Shown here piece after piece: positions 42,830 to 54,311 of a DNA stretch of 64,000 bases (position 1 is its first letter; every line of letters begins with the position of its first letter). Source of the DNA: Actinoplanes sp. N902-109 (GTDB lineage Bacteria > Actinomycetota > Actinomycetes > Mycobacteriales > Micromonosporaceae); the NCBI RefSeq assembly GCF_000389965.1, contig NC_021191.1, positions 62,001 to 126,000 of the forward strand, written 5' to 3'. The notes beneath the pieces are model-generated. The model saw nothing but the letters and a program-made list of their open reading frames with translations. It was not told where the DNA came from and did no database searches. Position numbers and translations under genes: made by a program.

Positions 42830-43488
42830 GCCGCGCGGACGACGAGAACGACGGTCAGGCGACCGAGCGCGTCGTCATCCGCGACCGCCGCAAGATCGAC
42901 AAAGTGGACGTGAAGGGTGACACGGTGACTGACGAGGCCGACGAGGCCCTGGACGCCAAGCAGCCCGAGGAGCCGAAGGAGTCCAAGGTGGGTGCGCATC
43001 GCGCCGCCGACGAGTCGGAGGAGGGTTCGACGCCGGCGCCGGCGCCGGGCCTCGGTGCCGAGCTCGAGGCCCTCCGCGGCGAACTGGAGGATCGCACCCG
43101 CGACCTGCAGCGCGTCACGGCCGAGTATGCGAACTACCGCAAGCGCGTCGACCGCGACCGCAGTGCCGCGGCCGAGCAGACCACCGCTGCGGTGCTCACC
43201 TCCCTGCTGCCGGTGCTCGACGACATCGATCGGGCCCGGGAGCACGGCGACCTGAACGGGCCGTTCGCCACCGTCGCCGAGGCGTTGTCCGCGGTGACCG
43301 GCAAGCTCGGCCTGGTCGCGTTCGGGGAGAAGGGTGACCCGTTCGACCCGACGCGGCACGAGGCGGTTGCGCACCTGACCTCGCCGGACGTCACCGAGAC
43401 GGCCTGTGTGGAGGTCATGCGACGCGGTTACACGCTGGGCGAGCGGCTGCTGCGGCCCGCGATGGTCGCGGTTGCCGACCCCGAGTGA
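42826..43488 (+). CDS. grpE: Nucleotide exchange factor GrpE
   Basis: A 220-residue GrpE. The GTG start lies in the dnaK stop (GTGA overlap). An acidic disordered N-terminus (1-85) is followed by the long coiled helix LRGELEDRTRDLQRVTAEYANYRKRVDR and the beta domain, ending TLGERLLRPAMVAVADPE. It exchanges ADP for ATP on DnaK. Confidence 0.96.
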
Positions 43489-43498
43489 CGAACACCTG

Positions 43499-43524
43499 TC
43501 CCGCCCACCACACGGTGGGCGGGA
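43499..43524 (+). other. Hairpin in the grpE-dnaJ gap
   Basis: An 11-bp stem, TCCCGCCCACC with GGTGGGCGGGA, and a 4-nt loop lie between grpE and dnaJ. There is no T-run after it, so it is more likely an mRNA processing or stability element, or a partial attenuator, than a full terminator. Confidence 0.6.
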
Positions 43525-43567
43525 CTAGTCGCACGCGAGTGAGCAGCCAAGTGAGGGGGTGGGCTGG

Positions 43568-44767
43568 ATGAGTTCGAAGGACTGGCTGGAGAAGGACTTC
43601 TACGCCGTTCTCGGGGTGGGAAAGTCCGCCTCCGCCGACGAGATCAAGAAGGCGTATCGCAAGCTGGCCCGGGAGAACCACCCGGACCACAACCCCGGCA
43701 ACAAGGACGCCGAGGACCGGTTCAAGGCCGCGTCCGAGGCGTACGACGTGCTGTCGGACGACCGCAAGCGCAAAGAGTACGACGAGATGCGCTCGCTGTT
43801 CGGCTCCGGAGCCTTCCGCCGCGGGGCCCGCACCGGTGGCGCGGCCGGCGGGTTCGACCCGTCCGACCTGTTCGGCGGGTTCAGCGGGGCCGGCGCCGGA
43901 GCGGGTGCGGGCGGGGCAGGTGACCGCCGGTTCGGCGGGGCCGGCTTCTCCGACATCTTCAGCTCGATCTTCTCCGGTGGCACGGGTGGAACCGGGGCGC
44001 GGCGGGGCCCGCAGCGCGGCCGTGACGTCGAGGCAGAGGTGACCCTCGACTTCGGGCACGCCGTGCAGGGCACCACGCTGCCGCTGACCTTGCGCTCGCC
44101 GGGCGTCTGCGACACCTGCCACGGCAACGGCGCCAAGCCCGGCACCCAGCCGCGCACCTGTCCGCAGTGCCACGGTTCCGGGCTGATCTCGCGCAACCAG
44201 GGGTCGTTCAGCTTCTCCGAGCCGTGCCGCGAGTGCCAGGGTGCGGGTTCCATCGTGGACGAGAAGTGCCCGGAATGCCGCGGCACGGGCGGGGTCACCA
44301 AGAACCGCACGATCAATGTCCGCTTCCCGGCCGGCGTCGCCGACGGGCAGCGGATCCGGCTCAGCGGCCGTGGTGAGCCGGGTGAGAAGGGCGGCCCCGC
44401 CGGCGACCTGTACGTGCAGGTCAAGGTGCGTCCGGACGACCTGTTCGGGCGCAGCGGCGATGACATCACGCTGACCGTGCCGATCACCATCGCGGAGGCG
44501 GTGCTGGGCACGGATCTACGGGTGCCGACGCTGGACAGCCCGGTCACGTTGCGGGTGCCGCCGGGCACCCCGAGCGGGCGCACGCTGCGGGCCCGGGGCA
44601 AGGGCGTGCAGCGCCGCGACGGCCGGGTCGGCGATCTGCTGGTCACGGTCGAGGTGCAGGTGCCGTCCGGGGTCAGCGGCGAGGCGCGGGATGCGCTGGA
44701 ACAGTTCGCCAAGCTCACCCCTACGGCAGAACGCGGGAAGCTGGAAGCCCGGCTGCGCCGGGGATAA
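43568..44767 (+). CDS. dnaJ: Molecular chaperone DnaJ (DnaJ1)
   Basis: A 399-residue type I J-protein. The J-domain has the His38-Pro39-Asp40 triad in ENHPDHNPGN. A Gly/Phe-rich region (about 85-150) leads to four zinc-finger repeats: CDTCHGNG, CPQCHGSG, CRECQGAG and CPECRGTG. Two substrate-binding beta domains complete it. The ATG at 43568 is 9 bases after GAGGGGG; a GTG three codons earlier is the alternative. Confidence 0.97.
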   Translation: MSSKDWLEKDFYAVLGVGKSASADEIKKAYRKLARENHPDHNPGNKDAEDRFKAASEAYDVLSDDRKRKEYDEMRSLFGSGAFRRGARTGGAAGGFDPSDLFGGFSGAGAGAGAGGAGDRRFGGAGFSDIFSSIFSGGTGGTGARRGPQRGRDVEAEVTLDFGHAVQGTTLPLTLRSPGVCDTCHGNGAKPGTQPRTCPQCHGSGLISRNQGSFSFSEPCRECQGAGSIVDEKCPECRGTGGVTKNRTINVRFPAGVADGQRIRLSGRGEPGEKGGPAGDLYVQVKVRPDDLFGRSGDDITLTVPITIAEAVLGTDLRVPTLDSPVTLRVPPGTPSGRTLRARGKGVQRRDGRVGDLLVTVEVQVPSGVSGEARDALEQFAKLTPTAERGKLEARLRRG

Positions 44768-44797
44768 TGAGGTCGGGTCCTCATCGGGAGGTGGCAC

Positions 44798-45238
44798 GTG
44801 TACGAAGAGGTAAGCATCTCGGTGGAACAGGCCTCCGATGCGAAGGTCCTGATCATCTCCGTCGCCGCGAAGCTGGCCGGGATGCATCCGCAGACCCTGC
44901 GTCAGTACGACCGGCTCGGTCTGGTGCAGCCGGGCCGGGCCGGCGGTGGTGGTCGCCGCTACAGCGAGCGTGACGTCGCCCTGCTGCGCGAGGTGCAGAA
45001 GCTCAGCCAGGAGGAAGGCGTCAACCTGGCCGGCATCAAGCGCATCATCGGGCTCGAAAATCTGGTCAGCGAGCTGCAGGAACACGTCGCCCGGCTGGAG
45101 GCTCAGCTCGACGCCGCCTACCAGCGCATCGCTGAGCTGGAGACCATGGCGACCTATCCGGGCCGCGACCTGGTCCGCCGGCAGAGCCCGTCGACCGCGC
45201 TGGTGGTGTGGCGCCCCCGCCGCTCGGGCGAGCGATAG
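44798..45238 (+). CDS. hspR: Heat-shock repressor HspR (MerR type)
   Basis: A 146-residue repressor. The MerR helix-turn-helix is VAAKLAGMHPQTLRQYDRLGLVQPGR (in pieces, about residues 22-47), with a wing GGGGRRYSERDVALLREVQ and a coiled-coil helix, ENLVSELQEHVARLEAQLDA. It closes the operon 30 bases after dnaJ. It represses this operon and probably clpB through the HAIR boxes at 40869 and 48917, using DnaK as corepressor in related species. Confidence 0.95.
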   Translation: MYEEVSISVEQASDAKVLIISVAAKLAGMHPQTLRQYDRLGLVQPGRAGGGGRRYSERDVALLREVQKLSQEEGVNLAGIKRIIGLENLVSELQEHVARLEAQLDAAYQRIAELETMATYPGRDLVRRQSPSTALVVWRPRRSGER

Positions 45239-45245
45239 GGCGCGC

Positions 45246-45689
45246 TCAGCGCTTGAACAACGCGAGGCGTCGGGGGTGGCGGGTCAGGCCACCCTCGATC
45301 CAGTCGTGGTACTCGAACAGCTCGGGCCGGGTCATCAGGACCCGGCAGTTGTGCGCCCAGATCGCCATCGGCTCGTCGCCGACCTCCTCGGCCCGCTCGA
45401 CGAACTTCTTCAGCCGGCGTTTGCGCTGCGCGGAGGCGTTGGGGCGGACGCCGTCAGCCGCGTAGATGTACATGCAGTGCTGGGCGAAGCGCCGGGCCGG
45501 GCACTGCCTGTCCATGGCCAGTTCGAACAGCGTCGAGACCAGGACGTCGCCCGAGATGAGCAGGTCCCAGTCCGCGGGCATGGAGTCGAGGGGTACGGAG
45601 TCCGGGTGGTAGGCCCACGCCTGCAGCTCCTCCGGACGGGGATCGACCGGGTTGGCAAACCCGAAAAAGGTTGATTCGCGCACGGTCAC
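45246..45689 (-). CDS. Conserved hypothetical protein, 147 residues
   Basis: I use the GTG at 45689, which gives TVRESTFFGFANPVDPRPEEL. The product is soluble and mostly helical, with ISGDVLVSTLFELAMDRQCPARRFAQHCMYIYA-type helices (in parts) and a basic segment, QRKRRLKKFVERAEEVGDE. The end is EYHDWIEGGLTRHPRRLALFKR-like and basic. No known motif is visible. It converges with hspR, leaving 7 bases between the stops. Confidence 0.65.
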   Translation of the reverse strand: MTVRESTFFGFANPVDPRPEELQAWAYHPDSVPLDSMPADWDLLISGDVLVSTLFELAMDRQCPARRFAQHCMYIYAADGVRPNASAQRKRRLKKFVERAEEVGDEPMAIWAHNCRVLMTRPELFEYHDWIEGGLTRHPRRLALFKR

Positions 45690-45907
45690 GACGCCGCCTC
45701 GCCACGCTTGAACATCCGCCGTCCTCCTCGGCAGCGGGTCCGCGCCACCAGCCGGGATCCCCTCAGCTCCCGATGGGTCGCAGGACACCGGCAAGTAACT
45801 CGATGTGTGCGGCGCCACGGTAGCGCGTGACAATCATCCGACGGAAGTGATCCACGCTCACTTTCAGATACTTGTCAGTAGCTTTGAGCTGCCTGAACGA
45901 TCATGCG

Positions 45908-47113
45908 TCAGTCGGTGGCGGGCAGTGGCTCGGCCGGTCGGCGCACCGCCGTGCGCCGACGGATGAAATTCTTGAACCAGGTGTAATCCGGCAGGCGGGC
46001 CAGCAGCGGCCCGGTCACGACGGTGATCAGGACGTATGCGGTGGCGAGCGGGGCCAGCTCGGGCTCGACCCCGGAAGCGACGGCCAGCCCGGCGATGACG
46101 ATCGAGAACTCCCCGCGGGGCATCAGGGCCAGGCCGGCGCGCACCTGACCGGGCAGGGCGATGCCGCCGCGCCGGGCGGCCAGCACACCGGTGCCGATCT
46201 TGGTCAGCATCGTCAGCGCCGCGAGCCCCAGGGCCGGCAGCAGCACCGGCGGCATCGCGGCCGGGTCGGTGGACAGCCCGAAGAACACGAAGAAGACCGC
46301 TGCGAACAGGTCGCGCAGCGGCGACAGCATCTGCACCGCGCTGTGCGCCACCTGACCGGACAGCGCGATGCCGACGAGGAACGCCCCCACGGCCGCCGAC
46401 ACGTTGAGCTCGGCCGCCACGCCGGCCACGAACAGGGTCAGCCCCAGCACGCTGAGCAGCAGCGCCTCGGCGTCCTTGACCGACATGAAGCGGGAGATGG
46501 CATGCCCGTACCGGATCGCCGCGACCAGCACCGCGATCACGGTGACCACCGCGACCGCCAAGGCCTTGGCCCCGCCGAGCAGGCCCGCGCCGGCCAGCAC
46601 GGCGGTGAGCAGCGGCAGGTAGAACGCCATCGCGAGGTCCTCGATGACCAGCACCGACAGGATCACCGGGGTCTCCCGGTTGCCCAGCCGGCCCAGGTCG
46701 GCGAGGACCTTGGCGATCACGCCGGACGACGAGACCCAGGTGATGCCGGCCAGCACCAGCGCCGCCTCCCAGCCCCAGCCGAGCAGGAAGGCGAACCCGG
46801 CCCCGGGCAGCGCGTTGAGCAGGCCGTCGAGCAGGCCGGCCGGTGCGGCGGCGCGCAGGTTGCCGACCAGTTCGGTCGCGGAGTACTCCAGGCCGAGCAT
46901 GACCAGCAGCAGCACCACACCGATCTCGGCACCGACCTCGATGAACTCCTCGCTGGCCGACAGCGGGATCAGCCCGCCGTGGCCGAACGCCAGCCCGGCG
47001 AGCAGGTAGAGCGGGATGGGAGACAGACCGATGCGCCGCCCGATCCGGCCGAGCATGCCGAGCGCGAACAGCAGCGCGCCGACCTCGATCAGGAGGACCG
47101 TCGTGCCATGCAC
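45908..47113 (-). CDS. K+/H+ antiporter membrane subunit (CPA2, KhtU-like)
   Basis: A 401-residue CPA2 cation:proton antiporter with about 12-13 membrane helices. Conserved features: GLEYSATELVGNLR near helix 3, ITWVSSSGVIAKVLADLGRLGN, VLVIEDLAMAFYLPLL (Glu-Asp pair) and ALMPRGEFSIVIAGLA. Its length without a cytoplasmic RCK domain fits the two-protein KhtTU type, and the regulatory subunit gene ends 12 bases upstream. The pair should export K+ for protons under alkaline or osmotic stress. Confidence 0.9.
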   Translation of the reverse strand: MHGTTVLLIEVGALLFALGMLGRIGRRIGLSPIPLYLLAGLAFGHGGLIPLSASEEFIEVGAEIGVVLLLVMLGLEYSATELVGNLRAAAPAGLLDGLLNALPGAGFAFLLGWGWEAALVLAGITWVSSSGVIAKVLADLGRLGNRETPVILSVLVIEDLAMAFYLPLLTAVLAGAGLLGGAKALAVAVVTVIAVLVAAIRYGHAISRFMSVKDAEALLLSVLGLTLFVAGVAAELNVSAAVGAFLVGIALSGQVAHSAVQMLSPLRDLFAAVFFVFFGLSTDPAAMPPVLLPALGLAALTMLTKIGTGVLAARRGGIALPGQVRAGLALMPRGEFSIVIAGLAVASGVEPELAPLATAYVLITVVTGPLLARLPDYTWFKNFIRRRTAVRRPAEPLPATD

Positions 47114-47125
47114 CAGCGGTGTCCT

Positions 47126-47632
47126 CTAGTCGTCGTGCTCGCCGGCGAGGATGGCGGTGACGCCGTCCAGGCCCTGGCGGGTGCCGACCGCGACCACCAC
47201 GTCGTTCGCCTCGAACACGAACGACGGGCCGGGCGAGGCGATCACCTCACGGTCGCGCAGCACCGCCACGATCGAGGCGCTGGTGCGGGTGCGGGCGCGC
47301 GTGTCACCCAGCTTGCGGCCGACGAACGGCGAACCCGCGGGCAGCGCGACCTGCTCGGTGAGCAGGCCCGCGGCCTGCTGACGCAGCCCGGACAGCTGAC
47401 CCAGCATCAGCGAGGCACCGAGGACGTCGGCCAGGGCCTCGGCCTCGTCGTCGGTCAGCGGTATCGACGCCAGGCACGAGTCGGGGTCGTCCACGTCGTA
47501 GAGGACCAGGTCGCGACGGCCGTTGCGGTGGGAGACCACACCGACCGTACGGCCGGACGACGTCACCAGATCATGACGGACGCCGATGCCAGGAAGCGGT
47601 GTCTGCTCTACCCGTACGCGCACGTCTCCCAC
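47126..47632 (-). CDS. Antiporter regulatory subunit (KhtT-like, TrkA-C domain)
   Basis: A 168-residue cytoplasmic protein, started at the GTG at 47632. The N-terminal KhtT-type domain has VEQTPLPGIGVRHDLVTSSG and VVSHRNGRRDLVLYD. The C-terminal RCK_C/TrkA-C domain has LPAGSPFVGRKLGDTRARTR and FEANDVVVAVGTRQGLDGV. These proteins gate the antiporter by nucleotide and pH. It is cotranscribed with the membrane subunit. Confidence 0.9.
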   Translation of the reverse strand: MGDVRVRVEQTPLPGIGVRHDLVTSSGRTVGVVSHRNGRRDLVLYDVDDPDSCLASIPLTDDEAEALADVLGASLMLGQLSGLRQQAAGLLTEQVALPAGSPFVGRKLGDTRARTRTSASIVAVLRDREVIASPGPSFVFEANDVVVAVGTRQGLDGVTAILAGEHDD

Positions 47633-47645
47633 GGTAACGGATCTC

Positions 47646-48845
47646 TCACCCGGGCTGCGGGACCCGGCCGGCGCGAACGCTGACCAGCAGTGCCAGCCCG
47701 GCCGCGCAGAGCGCCACGCACAGCCAGTACGCGAGCCAGTAGCCGAAGTGCTGGGACAGCCCGAACAGCGGCCCGGCGAGCATGGCGCCGATCGGGAAGG
47801 AGTTGGTGAACAGCGTCGTGGCCCGCCCGGGGTGCTGCGGCAGCATCTCCTGCATGTACGAGATGCCCAGCCCGGACACGGCCGAGATGAACACCGCGTT
47901 GAGCACCTGCCCGGCGAACAGCAGCCCCACGCCCGGGCTGAGCGCGGCCAGGGCGTAGTAGACGATCCCGAAGACCGAACCGATGAAGAGCAACAACCGC
48001 ACCGGTACGCGCACCGAGAGCGCACCCAGCCCGAGCATGAACGGTATCTCCAGCGCAGCGCACAGGCCGAGCACCAAGCCGGCCTGCTTGACATCGCCGT
48101 GCAACTCGGTGTCCATGTACAGCGGCAACGCTTGGCCGGCGAGCGTCAGCGGGGTCTGCAACAGCGCGAATGCCCCGGCGGTCAGCAGCAGGGTCCAGCG
48201 TGGCGTTTCGAGGGGCTCGGGTGCCGGCGAGTCACTGGTCGCCGGCGCGGGGGCGGGGACCTCGTCCAGCCACAGCAGCCCGATCAGCGCGGCCAGCGCG
48301 TACATGACCGCGGACGTGCCGTAGACCCAGCCGAAGCCGCCGCTGCTCAGGATGACCGCCGCCAGCGCCGGACCGGCCACCCAGGCGAGCGAGAAGACGG
48401 TGCGCAGGCCGCTGATGCCCAGGGCCACCCGGTCCGGCGCGTCGCGTTCGAGCACCTGGCGGGCGTACGCGAAGGATTGCGGGAAGAGCGACCCGGCAAT
48501 CGCGATGGCTGTGATGGTGAGCCCGAGCAGGATCCAGTAGTCGCGGACGAAGGTGGTCAGCCCGCAGCCGATCGTGCCCGCGACGCCGCCGATGATCAAC
48601 AGCAGCCGGCGGATCGGGAGGCGGTCGGAGAGCCGGCCGATCAGCGTCGTGACCACGACGCCGGCCAGCGGTGAAGCGATCAGGAACGCGGTGACCTTGA
48701 TCGGACCGGCGTCGACCTCGGTGCTGAGGAACAGCGCCAGGAAGGGATAGACCAACGCGGTCGAGATGCCGACGCTGAGGAAGACCAGACCCAGGGGGAT
48801 GAGAGCGCGGGCGAGCTTCGGCGTACGTGCGGTCTCCGCGGTCAC
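47646..48845 (-). CDS. MFS transporter, sugar-efflux (SET) type
   Basis: A 399-residue major facilitator protein with 12 helices. The loop 2-3 motif is LIGRLSDRLPIRRLLLIIGG; RTVFSLAWVAGPALAA and SGLGISYMQEMLPQHPGRATTLF match the SetA-like sugar efflux branch. The substrate is uncertain; SET members move glycosides and sugar analogues. Its stop lies 13 bases from the KhtT-like start, on the same strand, so it may be cotranscribed. Confidence 0.8.
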   Translation of the reverse strand: MTAETARTPKLARALIPLGLVFLSVGISTALVYPFLALFLSTEVDAGPIKVTAFLIASPLAGVVVTTLIGRLSDRLPIRRLLLIIGGVAGTIGCGLTTFVRDYWILLGLTITAIAIAGSLFPQSFAYARQVLERDAPDRVALGISGLRTVFSLAWVAGPALAAVILSSGGFGWVYGTSAVMYALAALIGLLWLDEVPAPAPATSDSPAPEPLETPRWTLLLTAGAFALLQTPLTLAGQALPLYMDTELHGDVKQAGLVLGLCAALEIPFMLGLGALSVRVPVRLLLFIGSVFGIVYYALAALSPGVGLLFAGQVLNAVFISAVSGLGISYMQEMLPQHPGRATTLFTNSFPIGAMLAGPLFGLSQHFGYWLAYWLCVALCAAGLALLVSVRAGRVPQPG

Positions 48846-48916
48846 TCCCGCACGCTACGGGCCGCCGGGGTGTGCTGCCCACCGCAATTTGTCGAGGACG
48901 GGTGGCCGACCTAAAG

Positions 48917-48936
48917 TTGAGTGGAATACGCTCAAG
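48917..48936. promoter_or_regulatory. HAIR-like element (HspR operator) upstream of clpB
   Basis: TTGAGT-N7-GCTCAAG: both half-sites match the HAIR consensus except for one base (G for A) in the right arm. It lies 45 bases before the clpB start, the same place as in other actinobacteria whose clpB is HspR-controlled. Confidence 0.85.
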
Positions 48937-48980
48937 TCTCGGGTTGCTGCATCGCTGGGAAGATCCGATCAGGGGAGCTC

Positions 48981-51572
<2,592 letters not shown>

Positions 51573-51590
51573 GGTGTTCCCGTACGCGAG

Positions 51591-51622
51591 AAGGCCCCGG
51601 GGTTTGCCGCCCCGGGGCCTTT
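51591..51622. terminator. Bidirectional terminator after clpB
   Basis: A 12-bp stem, AAGGCCCCGGGG with CCCCGGGGCCTT, and a 7-nt loop, ending in TTT. It lies 19 bases after the clpB stop and serves the convergent small gene as well. Confidence 0.88.
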
Positions 51623-51624
51623 CA

Positions 51625-51804
51625 CTAGTTCGCCTTCGCCTCCCGTTGCCGGTAGGCGTGGGTCATCAAGATGTCGGTGAGGGCGTGCTCGCCGTCCTCC
51701 GACCAGATCCTGATCCCGTCGCGGTGCAATTGATAGCGGACGTCCTCGTAGCTCGTCCGGCTGTCGTCATGGTGTACGACGGTCAGGGTGTCTGCATGGG
51801 GCAT
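51625..51804 (-). CDS. Small hypothetical protein, about 59 residues
   Basis: The open frame continues to 51813, but the ATG at 51804 is preferred. The product PHADTLTVVHHDDSRTSYED is followed by VRYQLHRDGIRIWSEDGEH and a helix ALTDILMTHAYRQREAK. It is soluble and acidic with alternating beta-like strands. Codon use and the adjoining terminator support expression, but no family is known to me. Confidence 0.5.
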   Translation of the reverse strand: MPHADTLTVVHHDDSRTSYEDVRYQLHRDGIRIWSEDGEHALTDILMTHAYRQREAKAN

Positions 51805-51813
51805 GGGACTCAC

Positions 51814-52153
51814 CGGTCCTTGTCAGGTCTGGGGCCGCCGCGGTGTGGTCACGCGGCCGGCGACATCGGGATGGCGCCCGGATCCGGTCTGCCTGTGCCC
51901 CGGCAAGGGGACTGCGGGGGCGGCGACTCGGATGGGCGCAGGGCTGCGCTGCGGGATTCTCCTGCCTGCGGCGCGCCACGAGATGGAAGTGTATGGCTCG
52001 GGATGGAGTTCTGTCGCCCCCTGATCGAGCGATGTATTTCATCCTTTTTCGCTGTACTTCGGGCGATACTGCCACATCGCCCGAGCAGCCGCGGTCGAGT
52101 CACCGCATCTGGCACCCGCCCGATACCGTGAGCGGACCAAGGAGGGGAGCACC
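51814..52153. other. Intergenic region, no gene seen
   Basis: 340 bp. An AT-richer patch near 52025-52050 (TGTATTTCATCCTTTTT) may carry the promoter of the following membrane gene. The open frames lack starts with ribosome binding sites and have no recognisable products. Confidence 0.45.
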
Positions 52154-52993
52154 ATGCACCCGGGAACGCCGGCACCGACCGCACCGAACGCCCGCCCGAC
52201 GGTGGTCACCGTCTCGACGTACCTGCTCTATCTGACCGCCGCTCTGTCGGTGATAGCGGCGCTGTTGACGCTCACCACGATCCCGACCATCCAAGACGTC
52301 TACGGCGAGTACTACACGTCGACGAACGACGAGGGCCTCAAGACCGCGGCGGTCGCGATCCTCATCGTCGGTCTCGTCATCAACATCCTGTTCGCGGTGG
52401 GTCTCGTCATCCTCGGCATCTTCAACAACCGGGGCAAGCAGGGTTCGCGGATCACCACCTGGGTGCTCGGCGGCATCTACCTCTGCTGCAACGGCTTCGG
52501 CCTGATCGGCAACGCGGCGACCAGCAGCCTCAACTTCGACACCGGCAGCACCGGCGGCCCCAGCCAGCGCGACCTGGAGCAGCGGCTCAGCGACGAGCTC
52601 CCCAGCTGGTACGGCGGGGTCACCGTGACGGTCTCGGTGGTGGTCATCCTCGCCCTGCTCGGGACGCTGATCCTGCTGATGCTGCCGGCGGCCAACGCCT
52701 TCTTCCGCAAGCCGCCGCCGGCCTGGGACCCGTCGATGCCCTACCCGGGTTATCCGCAGTATCCCGGGCCCGCTTCCGGTCCCGGTCATGCCGCCGGTCC
52801 CGGGCATGCCGCCGGTCCCGGGCATGCCGCCGGTCCCGGTCATGCCGCCGGTCCCGGTCATGCCGCCGGGCCCGGGCAGCAGCCCGGTTACCCGCCGTAC
52901 CCGACGTATCCGCAGCAGCAGCAGCAACCGCCGGCCACCGACCCCTGGAGTGCACCGCCGCCGCAGGAGCGTCCGCCCACCGACCAGCCCTGA
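52154..52993 (+). CDS. Four-helix membrane protein with GPGHAA repeat tail
   Basis: A 279-residue protein. Four hydrophobic segments (about 19-40, 72-95, 105-123 and 155-178) are followed by a Pro/Gly/Gln-rich tail. The tail has five GPGHAA hexapeptides encoded by 18-bp DNA repeats (52780-52868), a QQQQQ run and PPPQERPP. The ribosome binding site is GGAGGGGAG. The arrangement is the same as in the next gene, so the two look like distant paralogues of an actinobacterial family of unknown function. Confidence 0.7.
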   Translation: MHPGTPAPTAPNARPTVVTVSTYLLYLTAALSVIAALLTLTTIPTIQDVYGEYYTSTNDEGLKTAAVAILIVGLVINILFAVGLVILGIFNNRGKQGSRITTWVLGGIYLCCNGFGLIGNAATSSLNFDTGSTGGPSQRDLEQRLSDELPSWYGGVTVTVSVVVILALLGTLILLMLPAANAFFRKPPPAWDPSMPYPGYPQYPGPASGPGHAAGPGHAAGPGHAAGPGHAAGPGHAAGPGQQPGYPPYPTYPQQQQQPPATDPWSAPPPQERPPTDQP

Positions 52994-53087
52994 CACATGC
53001 CGCACAGCACGCGCCGCCGGGTAACCCCGGCGGCGCGTTGCGCATCCGGGTAGGTTCGTCCGCAACGGATCACCCGGGAGACGTCCA

Positions 53088-54311
53088 ATGTCGTACGCAG
53101 TCCAGCCGCCCGCACCCACCCCGGCACCACGGCCCACCACGGTTGGTCTTGCGTCGCTGCTACTGCTCATCATGGCGGTGGCCGGCCTCGGTTACGCGGT
53201 TGCCACCGTGGTGATCGCCCCCGGCACGGTCAGCCGCTTCCGCGACGTGGCCGGCAGCACCAGTGACACCGACAACTACGTCACGGTGATCTGGATCGGC
53301 GCTGCGACCGGCGCGGTGGTCGCCATCCTGCTCTTCGCCCTGTACGTGGTTCTGGCCCTCGGTCTGCGGCGGGGCAGCAACGGCGTGCGCATCGCCACCC
53401 TGGTGGTCTGCACCCTCGGCCTGCTCGCCGGTTGCGCCTCCACGGCGGCGGTCGCCCTCCAGCGCGCCCGTGACCACGACCCGGGCACGCTGGGCGCGGC
53501 TCTCGCCGACGCCTATCCCGGTGCCTGGATCCCGCTCAACCTCGGCGTGTCGATCGCCCAGATGGTGGGGTACGTGCTGGTCGGCGTGCTGCTGCTGACC
53601 TCGCCCCGGTCCTTTTTCGGGCGGGCTCCGCAAGCCCCTGCCGGGTACGGGGGTGCGCCCGGCTACGGGCCGCCGCCCGCGGTTCCGGGGTACGGTCCCC
53701 CGCCGGGCGGCCCGGGGTACGGGCAACCCGGTTACCCGGCCGGTGGTTATGCGCCTCCCGGTCCCGGCAGTGGTTATGCGGCGCCTGGGCCTGACGGTGG
53801 TTACGCGGCTGCTGGTCCCGGCGGTGGTTATGGGACGCCTGGGCCCGGTCCTACGTACGGGGCGCCCTATCCGTCGCCTTCGCCGGCTGAGGGGGAGCCG
53901 AGCCCATGGGCCCCGCCGCGGCCGATGGCACCTGCCGGTCCTGAGCCGCAGGCCGTTCAGCCGAACTCTTTCGGGATTGCCGATCAGGCGGCCCCGGAAG
54001 GTCAGTCCAAGGAAATTCCCAGGCCTTTGGCAGGGAACGATCAGGAAGGCGAGTGGGGAGCGACTTCCGTCACACCTGCGGCGGGGGAGGCGGCCGCTGC
54101 CATTCCCGCGTCTTCCCGTTCTTACGCGCCGGAGAATAGTGGGGGACAGCAGGCTGACCAGCCGGTGACTGCGGAGCGTGACGCTACGGGCGACGCGACG
54201 GCCGTACCGTCGAGCATGTCGGCGCCGGAGCAGCCCCATGATCAGGCAGTGCCGCACAGGGCGGACGAGAGCGCTCCCCAGGGCGGCTCGGAGGAGCGTC
54301 CGTCCAGCTGA
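53088..54311 (+). CDS. Four-helix membrane protein with proline/glycine-rich tail
   Basis: A 407-residue protein: helices at about 19-42, 65-90, 98-120 and 145-165, then a Tyr-Gly-Pro repeat tail (GYGPPP and GGYAAPGPG types) to about residue 280. After PSPWAPPRPM the composition changes to a more polar, Gln/Glu/Ser-rich segment ending GGSEERPSS. The first part resembles the preceding gene in layout. The change of composition near residue 290 may reflect fusion or repeat-driven growth of the tail. Confidence 0.7.
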   Translation: MSYAVQPPAPTPAPRPTTVGLASLLLLIMAVAGLGYAVATVVIAPGTVSRFRDVAGSTSDTDNYVTVIWIGAATGAVVAILLFALYVVLALGLRRGSNGVRIATLVVCTLGLLAGCASTAAVALQRARDHDPGTLGAALADAYPGAWIPLNLGVSIAQMVGYVLVGVLLLTSPRSFFGRAPQAPAGYGGAPGYGPPPAVPGYGPPPGGPGYGQPGYPAGGYAPPGPGSGYAAPGPDGGYAAAGPGGGYGTPGPGPTYGAPYPSPSPAEGEPSPWAPPRPMAPAGPEPQAVQPNSFGIADQAAPEGQSKEIPRPLAGNDQEGEWGATSVTPAAGEAAAAIPASSRSYAPENSGGQQADQPVTAERDATGDATAVPSSMSAPEQPHDQAVPHRADESAPQGGSEERPSS

